A DNA stretch of 64,000 bases. Source: Blattabacterium cuenoti. GTDB lineage: Bacteria; Bacteroidota; Bacteroidia; Flavobacteriales; Blattabacteriaceae. The DNA lies in contig NZ_CP059209.1 in the NCBI RefSeq assembly GCF_014252075.1, forward strand, positions 420,818 to 484,817, in the 5' to 3' direction. The position numbers and the translations under genes are program-made. Numbering within the stretch: position 1 is the first letter of the stretch; each line of letters starts with the position of its first letter. The notes beneath the pieces were generated by a model. It was given only the letters and a program-made list of their open reading frames with translations, made no database searches and was not told where the DNA came from. Shown piece after piece: positions 17,720-26,982 of the stretch.

Positions 17720-17778
17720 TTTTCAAAAAAAAGTTATGAATATTACCATCAAAAAAATAGATTTGATATTCATAATTT

Positions 17779-18273
17779 TTATTGTTTATGAAAATTTTTT
17801 ATGTCTTTATCAAATAAATACAATCCTACTTTGTCTTCTCCTACTAGTTCAATCTTATCTAAAATCATTTTACTTAAAGTTTCTTCTTCCATCTGTTCTT
17901 CAACATACCATTGCAAAAAATTATATGTAAAATAATCTTTTTCTTGTAAAGATAATTCTACTAAAATATTAATTTCATTAGAAATTTTCTTTTCATGTTC
18001 AAATAATATTTGAAATAATTCTTTCAAAGATCCATATGTTTTTTTTCTAATAAAAATGTTATCCAAAATAGCGGAACCTCCTCTCTTGTTAATATACCTT
18101 ATTAACTTTAACATATGCATCCTTTCTTCATGTGAATGATCATATAAAAATTCGGATATTCCTTCAAAACCTTTCTTTTCTACCCAAGAAGCCATAGACA
18201 AATACAATTGAGAGGATTCTGATTCTCTATTTAATTGTTTCGTTAATCCTATTTGTATTTTTTCGCTAAACAT
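17779..18273 (-). CDS. ftnA: Ferritin (bacterial non-haem, FtnA-like)
   Basis: Iron-storage protein forming a 24-subunit shell with ferroxidase sites. The 164-residue protein is a four-helix bundle with ferroxidase ligands visible as Glu17 (in NRESESSQLYLSM), Tyr24, and Glu49/Glu50 and His53 (in HSHEERMHML). QWYVEEQMEEE supplies further ligands in helix C-D. The length and residue numbering match E. coli FtnA. It starts 11 bases after the dapA stop on the same strand, so it may be co-transcribed with dapA. An iron store is notable in so reduced a genome. Confidence 0.93.
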   Translation of the reverse strand: MFSEKIQIGLTKQLNRESESSQLYLSMASWVEKKGFEGISEFLYDHSHEERMHMLKLIRYINKRGGSAILDNIFIRKKTYGSLKELFQILFEHEKKISNEINILVELSLQEKDYFTYNFLQWYVEEQMEEETLSKMILDKIELVGEDKVGLYLFDKDIKNFHKQ

Positions 18274-18284
18274 AATATCAATTT

Positions 18285-19169
18285 CTATGAGTTGATTTGC
18301 TTCAATAAATTTATCATTTTATTTTTTAAATAGGGACTTCCAATTATCAGAGGTAATCTGACATATGGATTACATATTCCTATTATATTTAGGAAAGTTT
18401 TAATCCCTGTAGGATTTCCTTCTTCATAAATGAGATCTATCATTTGAATAATTTTATAAAAAATAGAAAAAGATTTTTCTACTTGATTCTTCCTAGCTAA
18501 AGAAACCATCTTAGAAACCTTATCAGGAAATCCTTGAGCGATTACAGAAATAACACTTTCTCCACCTCCTAATATAACAGGCAAAGTGATAAAATCATCT
18601 CCTGATATCACGCTAAAATTTTTTGGTTTTTTTTCAAGAACTTTATAAGTTTGTAAAACATCTCCAGATGCTTCTTTTATTCCTATTATATTCTTAAAAT
18701 TATTAGCTAAACGTAAAATAGTATCTGGCATAACATTAGAACCTGTTCTCTTAGGTACATTATAAACAATTATGTTGGCTTCAGTACAATTCACAATAGA
18801 TTTAAAATGTTCATATATTCCTTCTTGAGAAGGTCTATTATAATAAGGAGAAACTGAAAGAATAGCATAAAAAATTGATAAATTTTTTATGCTATTGATT
18901 TGATCAACAATATCTCTTGTATTGTTTCCTCCCACTCCTAGTATTAAAGGAAGTTTTTTATAATTTGCACTTTGAATACATTCAACAATATCTTGTTTTT
19001 CTTCTTTTTTTAAAGTAGCTGTTTCAGCTGTAGTTCCCAATGCTACCAAATAATCAACTTCATTATCTAAAACATATTTTACGAGTTTTTCAAGTCCATT
19101 AAAGTCGATTTTTTCATCCTTTTTAAAAGGAGTAACTAACGCTACACCTGTTCCATATAATTTTTTCAT
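18285..19169 (-). CDS. dapA: 4-hydroxy-tetrahydrodipicolinate synthase
   Basis: First committed step of the diaminopimelate/lysine pathway: condenses pyruvate with aspartate semialdehyde. The 294-residue protein starts GTGVALVTPFKKDEKID, with GTTAETATL in the active site. The catalytic tyrosine is in IIVYNVPKRTG and the Schiff-base lysine in IIGIKEASGD, near residue 163. It supplies peptidoglycan precursor and lysine, which fits an endosymbiont that provisions amino acids. It heads a short run with the ferritin gene. The 115-base upstream spacer is AT-rich and holds no further gene. Confidence 0.96.
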   Translation of the reverse strand: MKKLYGTGVALVTPFKKDEKIDFNGLEKLVKYVLDNEVDYLVALGTTAETATLKKEEKQDIVECIQSANYKKLPLILGVGGNNTRDIVDQINSIKNLSIFYAILSVSPYYNRPSQEGIYEHFKSIVNCTEANIIVYNVPKRTGSNVMPDTILRLANNFKNIIGIKEASGDVLQTYKVLEKKPKNFSVISGDDFITLPVILGGGESVISVIAQGFPDKVSKMVSLARKNQVEKSFSIFYKIIQMIDLIYEEGNPTGIKTFLNIIGICNPYVRLPLIIGSPYLKNKMINLLKQINS

Positions 19170-19284
19170 AGATATGTGATATTAAATATCGTTGTTATTT
19201 CATATATAGATATCATTAATCGTTATTTTTTTCAAAAAAACAAAAAAACAGATGTAGGCGTGCATAAATAATGAAAAATAAAGA

Positions 19285-19557
19285 CTAATAATCTTTTCTT
19301 GTTCTTGGTCTAGCTGCAGATACAATAATGTTTCTCCCCATAAATTCTGTTCCATTTAATTTTTCTATAGCTTGTTTTGCATATTCTTCATTAGACATCT
19401 CTATAAATCCGAAGCCTTTACTTCTTTTGTTAGATGTAGATTCGTCAAAAATTATCTTAGCATGAGTTACTTCCCCTATAGATTCAAAATATTTCTTTAA
19501 TTCTTGTTCTGTCATATCATAAGATAAGTTACCTACGTATAATTTCGTATTGTCCAT
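19285..19557 (-). CDS. RRM-type RNA-binding protein
   Basis: A single RNA recognition motif of the kind found in Bacteroidetes and cyanobacterial glycine-poor RNA-binding proteins. RNP2 is KLYVGNLSY at the start and RNP1 is KGFGFIEM near residue 46; the tail is short and basic (RPRTRKDY). I use the ATG at 19557 (MDNTKLYVGNL, 90 residues) because the frame upstream of it to 19632 is low-complexity and not part of the domain. Its target RNAs are unknown. It is divergent from pncB, with palindromes in the spacer. Confidence 0.9.
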   Translation of the reverse strand: MDNTKLYVGNLSYDMTEQELKKYFESIGEVTHAKIIFDESTSNKRSKGFGFIEMSNEEYAKQAIEKLNGTEFMGRNIIVSAARPRTRKDY

Positions 19558-19624
19558 ATTAAAAATAAATTGTTTTAAAAGCAAATTTAGAGAAATATTT
19601 TTTCTAAAAAAGAAAAATATACTA

Positions 19625-19670
19625 CATAACAAGTTATGACTTATTTATCAAAATGGAAATTTTCCATTTT
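19625..19670. promoter_or_regulatory. Two adjacent palindromes between the RRM gene and pncB
   Basis: CATAAC-AA-GTTATG (19625-19638) and the 21-base AAAATGGAAA-T-TTTCCATTTT (19650-19670) lie back to back in the divergent spacer of 138 bases. They could be operators for one or both genes. A T-rich run follows the second one on the plus strand, but no gene precedes it, so a terminator is less likely. Confidence 0.35.
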
Positions 19671-19695
19671 TTTATTTTAAATTAGGAATTTTTTT

Positions 19696-20895
19696 ATGAA
19701 AAGATTGATTTCAATGAATAAATTGAATAATTTTTCTATTATATCATCATTATTAGACAATGATTTTTATAAATTTACTATGCAAAATGCTGTTATTAAA
19801 TTATTCCCATTCGCAAAAGCTGAATATGAATTTATTAATAGAGGGAAACATTCTTTTCCAAAAAATTTTGATAAAATATTGAAAGAAAATCTAAATAGAA
19901 TGGCATATTTAAAACTTTCAAGTGAAGAAAGAATTTATTTGGAAAAATATTGCCCTTATTTAGATTCTTCTTATTTAGATTTTTTAAATAAGTATCAATA
20001 CAATCCAAAGGAAGTGAATATATATCAAAACGGAAAAAATATAAAAATGAATATAGAAGGATTATGGAGCAGTACTATCTTATGGGAAGTTCCTTTAATG
20101 GCAATTATATCTGAGTTATACTACAAATTAACAGGAGCAAAACGGATTTCTGATAAAAAAATTGTAATCCTAACTAAAGAAAAATTGAAAAAATATAAAA
20201 AACTAAAAGTTAAAATTGGAGAATATGGGACGAGAAGAAGATATTCTTATCAAGTTCATAAATTAGTTTTAAAAATACTCATAGAAGAAGGTTCTCCATT
20301 TTTTATAGGAAGTAGTAATGTCCATCTATCTCATTTTTTCTCAATTAAACCGATAGGAACCCAAGGACATGAATGGATAATGTTTCATGCAGCAAAACAT
20401 GGATTCAAAAAAGCAGATCGTATAGCTATGGAAAATTGGTTGAATATTTACAAAGGTAAATTAGGAATTGCTTTATCTGATACATATACATCTTCAGTTT
20501 TTTTCAAGAACTTTAATAAAAAACTTTCTGAAACTTTTAAGGGAGTTAGACATGATAGTGGAAATCCTCTTTTTTTTACTCAGGAAACTATAAAACATTA
20601 TAAAAAGTTTCAAATAAATCCTATCAAAAAAAAAATTATATTTTCGGATAATCTGGATCCATGTAAAGTGTCTTACATTTCTTCTTTTTGCCAAAAAAAA
20701 ATTAATCCTTTTTTTGGGATAGGAACCAATTTTACTAATGATGTAGGAGTTCCTTCTATGAATATAGTAATAAAAATGGTTAAAGCTATTCCAGAAAAAA
20801 ATTGGATTTCAGTAGTAAAACTTTCTAATGTAGAGGAAAAATCAACTGGAAAAAAAAACATGATTTTTTTAGCAAAAAAAATTCTTCATTTATGA
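19696..20895 (+). CDS. pncB: Nicotinate phosphoribosyltransferase
   Basis: Makes nicotinate mononucleotide from nicotinate and PRPP, the entry to NAD salvage. The 399-residue protein has DNDFYKFTMQNAV near the N-terminus, EYGTRRRYSYQVH with the region of the phosphorylated His, RHDSGNPLFF and IIFSDNLD for phosphoribosyl binding, and FGIGTNFTNDVG near residue 337. It begins MKRLISMNKLNNF; the ATG seven codons in (19714) is an alternative start. It carries an uninterrupted 10-A run (20626-20635) that is in frame, a useful comparison with the frameshifted runs in birA and clpX. Confidence 0.95.
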   Translation: MKRLISMNKLNNFSIISSLLDNDFYKFTMQNAVIKLFPFAKAEYEFINRGKHSFPKNFDKILKENLNRMAYLKLSSEERIYLEKYCPYLDSSYLDFLNKYQYNPKEVNIYQNGKNIKMNIEGLWSSTILWEVPLMAIISELYYKLTGAKRISDKKIVILTKEKLKKYKKLKVKIGEYGTRRRYSYQVHKLVLKILIEEGSPFFIGSSNVHLSHFFSIKPIGTQGHEWIMFHAAKHGFKKADRIAMENWLNIYKGKLGIALSDTYTSSVFFKNFNKKLSETFKGVRHDSGNPLFFTQETIKHYKKFQINPIKKKIIFSDNLDPCKVSYISSFCQKKINPFFGIGTNFTNDVGVPSMNIVIKMVKAIPEKNWISVVKLSNVEEKSTGKKNMIFLAKKILHL

Positions 20896-20906
20896 CATAA
20901 TGTCAT
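20892..20906. promoter_or_regulatory. Palindrome ATGACATAATGTCAT between pncB and miaB
   Basis: A perfect 15-base palindrome overlapping the pncB stop codon, 39 bases before the miaB ATG. It has the same ATGAC-N5-GTCAT layout as 1602-1616 before dnaK. The bases that follow on the plus strand are T-rich (TTTGTTTTT), so a weak terminator for pncB is the main alternative to an operator. Confidence 0.4.
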
Positions 20907-20945
20907 TTTGTTTTTACCTTTATTCACTAATAAATTCTATTTTAG

Positions 20946-22319
20946 ATGGAAAAAAATCAAAAAAAATTAAATAAAAGTTTTTATATAGAAACCTATGGTT
21001 GTCAAATGAACGTTGCTGATAGCGAGATAGTTACTTCTATTTTGTGTAATGATGGTTTTTTTTTATCTGAATATTTAGAGGAAGCGAATATAATATTATT
21101 CAATTCTTGTTCTGTTAGAGAAAAAGCAGAATTAACCTTAAAAAAAAGATTAGAACAATTACAATTTGTCAAAAAAAAGAAAAAAATTTTATTTGGCGTT
21201 ATAGGGTGTCTGTCAAAAAAAGTAAGAGATCTTCTTTTAAAGGAAAAAAAAATAGATTTTTTTGTAAATCAAAATTCTTACAAAGAATTGTCGAATTTTA
21301 TTCGTTATGCTTCAATTGGGAAAAAATACTTGTACTTTAATCCTCAAGTTAATCATCAAAAAAAAGAAACATATGCAGATATAAGTCCATTTATCAAAAA
21401 AAAGAAAATAACAACTTTTTTAAGTATAACCAGAGGATGTGATAATATGTGTACATTTTGTATTGTTCCTTTTACCAGAGGAAGAGAAATAAGCAGTAAC
21501 CCATATTACATCATTGATGAATGTAAACGTTTGTATAAAAATGGATATAAAGAAATTACTCTTTTAGGACAAAATGTTGATTCTTATAAATGGAATAAAG
21601 GATTAATTACTATAGACTTTTCAGATCTTTTGAGTCTTTTAGCTATAGAAATACCCTTAATGAGAATAAGGTTTTCTACATCTAATCCTCATGATATGTC
21701 TGATAAAGTTCTAAAAATTATTTCTAAACATTCAAATATTTGTAAGCATATTCATTTACCCGTTCAATCTGGAAGTAACAAAATACTGAAACTAATGAAT
21801 AGAAAATACACACGTGAAAAATATCTTTCTTTAGTTAAGAAGATTAGAACCATAATTCCTGAATGTTCTATCTCACATGATATCATGACTGGATTCTGTA
21901 ATGAAGAAGAAAAAGATCATCAAGATACTATTGATTTAATGAATCAAATTCAATATAATTACGGTTATATGTTTTCTTATTCTCCTAGACCTGGTACTTA
22001 TGCATATAGAAAATTAGAAGATAATGTTCCTAAAAATGTGAAAAAAGAACGATTAAAAGAGATTATTGATTTACAAAAAAAACATTCATTATTTAGATTG
22101 AAAGAATATTTGGGAAAAGTTCAAGAAGTTTTGATAGAAGGGGAATCAAAAAGAAACAATCAATATTGGTATGGAAGAAATACACAAAATTTAGTTGTAG
22201 TATTTCCTAAAGAATCCTATAAAATGGGAAATATCGTTTCTGTGAAAATTACAGATTCTACATCTGCAACTTTGATAGGAAAAATTTATAAAAAAACATG
22301 GAATCTATCCAAAATATAA
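20946..22319 (+). CDS. miaB: tRNA-2-methylthio-N6-dimethylallyladenosine synthase
   Basis: Radical-SAM enzyme that adds the methylthio group at A37 of tRNAs reading U-starting codons, acting after MiaA (also in this window). The 457-residue protein has the N-terminal cluster cysteines in ETYGCQMNVADSE, FNSCSVREKAE and IGCLSKK. The radical-SAM CxxxCxxC is in RGCDNMCTFCIVPF, then LLGQNVDSY, HLPVQSGSN and a C-terminal TRAM-like domain. Its 3' end overlaps the next gene by 22 bases, indicating one operon with the sigma-54 activator, lptE and secG. Confidence 0.96.
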   Translation: MEKNQKKLNKSFYIETYGCQMNVADSEIVTSILCNDGFFLSEYLEEANIILFNSCSVREKAELTLKKRLEQLQFVKKKKKILFGVIGCLSKKVRDLLLKEKKIDFFVNQNSYKELSNFIRYASIGKKYLYFNPQVNHQKKETYADISPFIKKKKITTFLSITRGCDNMCTFCIVPFTRGREISSNPYYIIDECKRLYKNGYKEITLLGQNVDSYKWNKGLITIDFSDLLSLLAIEIPLMRIRFSTSNPHDMSDKVLKIISKHSNICKHIHLPVQSGSNKILKLMNRKYTREKYLSLVKKIRTIIPECSISHDIMTGFCNEEEKDHQDTIDLMNQIQYNYGYMFSYSPRPGTYAYRKLEDNVPKNVKKERLKEIIDLQKKHSLFRLKEYLGKVQEVLIEGESKRNNQYWYGRNTQNLVVVFPKESYKMGNIVSVKITDSTSATLIGKIYKKTWNLSKI

Positions 22320-23539
22320 AACAAAAATTTGGAATCATTGGATATGATTATGCTTTACATCGAGCTTTAGAAAAAACAGTGCAAGTGGCTCCTACTGATA
22401 TTTCTGTATTAGTTCTTGGAGAAAGTGGTGTAGGAAAAGAGTTTATTCCAAAAATTATTCATCAATTCTCTTCCAGAAAACATAATTCTTATATTGCAGT
22501 AAATTGTGGGGCTATTCCAGAAGGAACTATTGATAGTGAACTTTTTGGACATGAAAAAGGATCTTTCACAGGGGCTACAAGTATGCGAAAGGGTTATTTT
22601 GAAGGAGCTAATGGAGGGACTATATTTTTAGATGAAGTAGGAGAGCTTCCTCTGACTACACAAGTACGTCTTCTTAGGATTTTAGAATCAGGAGAATTCA
22701 TTAAAGTTGGTTCTTCTAAGATTCAAAAAACCGATATACGAATTGTTGCTGCTACTAATTTAAATATGATAGAATCTATACAAAGAGGAAAATTCAGAGA
22801 GGATTTATATTATCGTCTTAATACAGTACAAATTAATGTTCCTCCTTTGCGATTTCGTAAAAATGATATCAAATTTTTGTTCAAAAAATTCTCTAATGAT
22901 TTTTCTGAAAAGTATCATATGCCTCCGATTTTTCTTACTGAAGAATCTTTGAAATACTTAGAAAATTATTCTTGGCCAGGGAATATCAGACAATTAAAAA
23001 ATATTACAGAACAAATTTCTGTCGTGGAAAAAAAACGTGAAATTTCTATAGAAAAATTAAAAGAATATATTCCAGAAAATATTCCTTCAATATCATTTTC
23101 TCACAATGAAACTTTCTTTCAAGGATTTTCTAGGGAAAGAGATTTACTGTATAAAATTTTGTTTGATATAAAGAAAAATTTAAATGATTTGAAAAATATT
23201 ACTTTTCAATTGGTTAAAAATCATCCAAATCCAAGATTTATTAAAGATAATCAACAAATTATGGAAAAAGTTTTTGGAAAAATGATTTATAAGAGAGATG
23301 ATTCAATTTTTCAATTGGAAGATTCATCTAAACCTTCTTCTGAGGAAGATTTTGATTATGAAGAAATAGAAGAAGATTCATCAAAAAATGAATTTTCTTC
23401 TTTTTCTTTACAAAAAAAGGAAATAGAATTTATTAGAAAAACTTTAAAAAAAAATAATGGAAGAAGAAGGAAAACAGCAACGGAATTAGGAATTTCCGAA
23501 AGGACACTATATAGAAAAATTAAACAATATGGCTTGTAA
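22298..23539 (+). CDS. Sigma-54-dependent transcriptional activator, no receiver domain
   Basis: AAA+ bacterial enhancer-binding protein that opens sigma-54 promoters. The 413 residues start almost directly with the AAA+ domain: Walker A LGESGVGKE near 42-50, the sigma-54 contact loop GSFTGAT near 90 (GAFTGA family), Walker B TIFLDEVGEL and the arginine-finger region FREDLYYRLN. An acidic linker follows (about residues 340-370), then a Fis-type helix-turn-helix ending RRKTATELGISERTLYRKI. There is no N-terminal receiver, GAF or PAS domain, so its input is unclear. The miaB-activator-lptE-secG order is standard in Flavobacteria. It overlaps miaB by 22 bases and lptE by 11. sigma-54 itself (rpoN) is not in this window. 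Confidence 0.93.
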   Translation: MESIQNIKQKFGIIGYDYALHRALEKTVQVAPTDISVLVLGESGVGKEFIPKIIHQFSSRKHNSYIAVNCGAIPEGTIDSELFGHEKGSFTGATSMRKGYFEGANGGTIFLDEVGELPLTTQVRLLRILESGEFIKVGSSKIQKTDIRIVAATNLNMIESIQRGKFREDLYYRLNTVQINVPPLRFRKNDIKFLFKKFSNDFSEKYHMPPIFLTEESLKYLENYSWPGNIRQLKNITEQISVVEKKREISIEKLKEYIPENIPSISFSHNETFFQGFSRERDLLYKILFDIKKNLNDLKNITFQLVKNHPNPRFIKDNQQIMEKVFGKMIYKRDDSIFQLEDSSKPSSEEDFDYEEIEEDSSKNEFSSFSLQKKEIEFIRKTLKKNNGRRRKTATELGISERTLYRKIKQYGL

Positions 23540-24011
23540 TAAAATTATTTTTACTTTTATGTTTTTTGTTTTTACTAGTTGCTACCATCCTTCTATTTCT
23601 TCATTTTTTGATATAAAGAAAACGATAGAAATAGGAGAATTTTCAGAAAAAATAGATCTACCTAGAAGATCTATTGCTTTTGATTTTAGAAAAAATCTTG
23701 AAGAATATATTATGACACACAATCCTTCTAATTTAGTATTGAAAGATGGAGATGTTATTTTAGAAGGAAAATTTTTGGATTATATAATTATCTCAAATAT
23801 AAATAATCCAATAAGAAAAATTCAAGTAACGGCTCAAATATCTTATAAAGATAATTTTGAACCAGAGAAAAATTGGGAAAAATGTTTTATAATATCAGAA
23901 GATTTTTATTATAAAAAAGAACTTTTTTTAGAAAAACCCATTGATAAGATCATAGAAAAACTTACTATTCAAGTGTATCAAAAAATTTTTAATGAAAATA
24001 ATGATTGGTAA
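23529..24011 (+). CDS. lptE: LptE-like outer-membrane lipoprotein
   Basis: Probable LptE, the lipoprotein that plugs LptD and places LPS in the outer membrane. The 160-residue protein begins with a short basic-hydrophobic signal ending in the lipobox FTSC (Cys18). It keeps the family pattern of small beta segments (DGDVILEGKFLDYII) and ends QVYQKIFNENNDW, like flavobacterial LptE. Sequence conservation in this family is low; the assignment rests on the lipobox, the ending and the position between the sigma-54 activator and secG. It is processed by LspA, also in this window. Confidence 0.75.
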   Translation: MACNKIIFTFMFFVFTSCYHPSISSFFDIKKTIEIGEFSEKIDLPRRSIAFDFRKNLEEYIMTHNPSNLVLKDGDVILEGKFLDYIIISNINNPIRKIQVTAQISYKDNFEPEKNWEKCFIISEDFYYKKELFLEKPIDKIIEKLTIQVYQKIFNENNDW

Positions 24012-24257
24012 ATGGAAACAACACCTATAACCATATTTGGATTTCTTATTATTATAATGTGTCTTCTTCTTATATTGGTTATACTAATACAAAATCCTAA
24101 AAAAGAAAGTATTAATCAAACTTTTATGGAAAAAAATTTTAGATTTTTTGGAGTAAAAAGAACAAATACATTTCTAGAAAATTTTACTTGGTTTTTATCC
24201 ATTATTATATTCTTTTTAACTTTATTTTTCAATTTTTTCCTAAAATCAAAACATTAA
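24012..24257 (+). CDS. secG: Protein translocase subunit SecG
   Basis: Small subunit of the SecYEG translocon. The 81-residue protein has two membrane helices (about 7-26 and 60-77). Between them is the conserved loop: ILIQNPKKES in place of the usual QxxKGGG, then FFGVKRTNTFLENFTWFLS, which matches the family. The ATG directly abuts the lptE stop. It is the last gene of the miaB-activator-lptE-secG run. SecE (minus strand near 56.1 kb) completes part of the same complex. Confidence 0.88.
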   Translation: METTPITIFGFLIIIMCLLLILVILIQNPKKESINQTFMEKNFRFFGVKRTNTFLENFTWFLSIIIFFLTLFFNFFLKSKH

Positions 24258-24263
24258 AAATGT

Positions 24264-24278
24264 ATGTCATAATGACAT
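24264..24278. promoter_or_regulatory. Palindrome ATGTCATAATGACAT upstream of groES
   Basis: A perfect 15-base palindrome 42 bases before the start of a sigma-54-like promoter (24320) and 98 bases before the groES ATG. That is a plausible place for an enhancer-type activator site. It uses GTCAT/ATGAC units like the sites before dnaK and miaB, but in inverted order. It also lies 7 bases after the secG stop and could be a weak terminator. Confidence 0.4.
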
Positions 24279-24319
24279 TTAATATTGCTTAAATGAAAAA
24301 AATTCAAACATTTTTCATT

Positions 24320-24335
24320 TGGCATGTTTTTGGCT
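24320..24335 (+). promoter_or_regulatory. Candidate sigma-54 (-24/-12) promoter of groESL
   Basis: TGGCATGTTTTTGGCT matches the sigma-54 consensus TGGCAYGNNNNTTGCW at all fixed positions except one (TGGC for TTGC), with the exact GG-N10-GC spacing. Transcription would begin near 24346, about 31 bases before the groES ATG. The G/C positions stand out in this AT-rich spacer. The gene for a sigma-54 activator lies just upstream. Function is inferred, not shown. Confidence 0.5.
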
Positions 24336-24376
24336 TTGGACGTTTAGTATCGTAAACTTTAAAAATTATTTAAAAT

Positions 24377-24655
24377 ATGGTGGAAGTAAAGATTAAACCT
24401 TTAGCAGATCGCGTTCTCGTACAGCCTGATCCTGCTGAAACAAAAACAGCTTCAGGTATAATTATTCCTGATACAGCAAAAGAGAAACCACAAAAAGGAA
24501 CCATAATAGCAGTAGGAAGAGGAAAAAAGGATGATCCTATGATTTTAAAAAAAGGAGATAGAGTTTTGTACGGAAAATATTCTGGAACAGAATTAAAATG
24601 GGAAGGAGAAGAATATCTTATTATGCGAGAATCTGATGTAATAGCTATTATATGA
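24377..24655 (+). CDS. groES: Co-chaperonin GroES
   Basis: Heptameric lid of the GroEL folding chamber. The 92-residue protein contains [15 protein letters not shown], the mobile loop [19 protein letters not shown] and the C-terminal [16 protein letters not shown]. The length is normal. It is 39 bases before groEL and certainly co-transcribed with it. The 119-base leader after secG holds a palindrome and a candidate sigma-54 promoter. Confidence 0.97.
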   Translation: MVEVKIKPLADRVLVQPDPAETKTASGIIIPDTAKEKPQKGTIIAVGRGKKDDPMILKKGDRVLYGKYSGTELKWEGEEYLIMRESDVIAII

Positions 24656-24688
24656 TCATATAACTTGTTTATTCATTAAAAAAATTAA

Positions 24689-26338
<1,650 letters not shown>

Positions 26339-26352
26339 AGAAATGAATTGAA

Positions 26353-26388
26353 AAAAAAATAGTGTCCTTAAAAAGACACTATTTTTTT
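26353..26388. terminator. Bidirectional terminator of groEL and kdsC
   Basis: Perfect 14-bp stem AAAAAAATAGTGTC (26353-26366) with GACACTATTTTTTT (26375-26388) and an 8-base loop. The T run follows on the plus strand and, by symmetry, on the minus strand. It sits between the convergent groEL and kdsC-like stops, so it can end transcription both ways. Confidence 0.85.
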
Positions 26389-26391
26389 GGT

Positions 26392-26892
26392 TTAAAACCA
26401 ATTCTTTTGAATTTTCAAAGTTTGTTCAATTACATCTCTCACGCACCCTCTTCCTCCTTTTCTCGGAGAAACATATTTAGATATGTTTTTAACTTCTTGA
26501 ACTGCATCTATTGGAGAACAAGGTAAAGCTACAGATTTCATAATTTCAATATCTGGAATATCATCTCCCATGTAAAGAACTTTCCTTTTTGCAATATTAA
26601 ATATATTACAATACTCATCCAGATATTTCTTTTTGTCATCAACTCCTTGGTAAATATAACGGATATTCAAACCTCTTAAACGTCTAAAAACCATTAAATC
26701 AGAACCACTTGTAATAATACACAAATTATAACCTTTTTTTTTTGCTAACTGCATAGCATATCCATCCTTAGCAAACATTTGACGAACCATATTTCCATCT
26801 GGAAATAAATTCAAGGTACAATTTGTTAATACTCCATCTACATCAAATATAAAAGTATTAATATCATTCATTATATTCATATAGTTCTCCAT
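26392..26892 (-). CDS. kdsC: KdsC-like HAD phosphatase (KDO-8-P phosphatase)
   Basis: C0-type HAD phosphatase expected to release KDO from KDO-8-phosphate for LPS core synthesis. It has the nucleophile motif FIFDVDGVLTN, the motif II Ser/Thr in IITSGSD, the conserved lysine region YIYQGVDDKKKYL, and motif IV YMGDDIPDIEIM. The C-terminal RGCVRDVIEQ segment is typical. I use the ATG at 26892 (MENYMNIMNDINTF); a frame from 26940 adds 16 poorly conserved residues, and the ATG at 26880 is also possible. It lies downstream of the PUR gene. KdsC is hard to separate from other small HAD phosphatases; the presence of lptE supports the LPS role. Confidence 0.8.
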   Translation of the reverse strand: MENYMNIMNDINTFIFDVDGVLTNCTLNLFPDGNMVRQMFAKDGYAMQLAKKKGYNLCIITSGSDLMVFRRLRGLNIRYIYQGVDDKKKYLDEYCNIFNIAKRKVLYMGDDIPDIEIMKSVALPCSPIDAVQEVKNISKYVSPRKGGRGCVRDVIEQTLKIQKNWF

Positions 26893-26982
26893 TTCTGTTA
26901 TCTTCTTAAAAAAAACAACTTTAACCTTAAACTTTAACAAAATAAACAGTTGTCACTCCACTCCACTATCAATCCATTCCAC

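Noticed and set aside
17694-17930. 78-residue plus-strand frame near ferritin
   Set aside because: Overlaps the ferritin gene antisense and palindromic spacer; low complexity, no family resemblance.
18900-19260. TTTG-N20-TATCTATA as a dapA promoter
   Set aside because: The -7 box matches only the TAnnT part of the consensus, and the TTTG boxes lie in simple T/A runs, so chance is likely.
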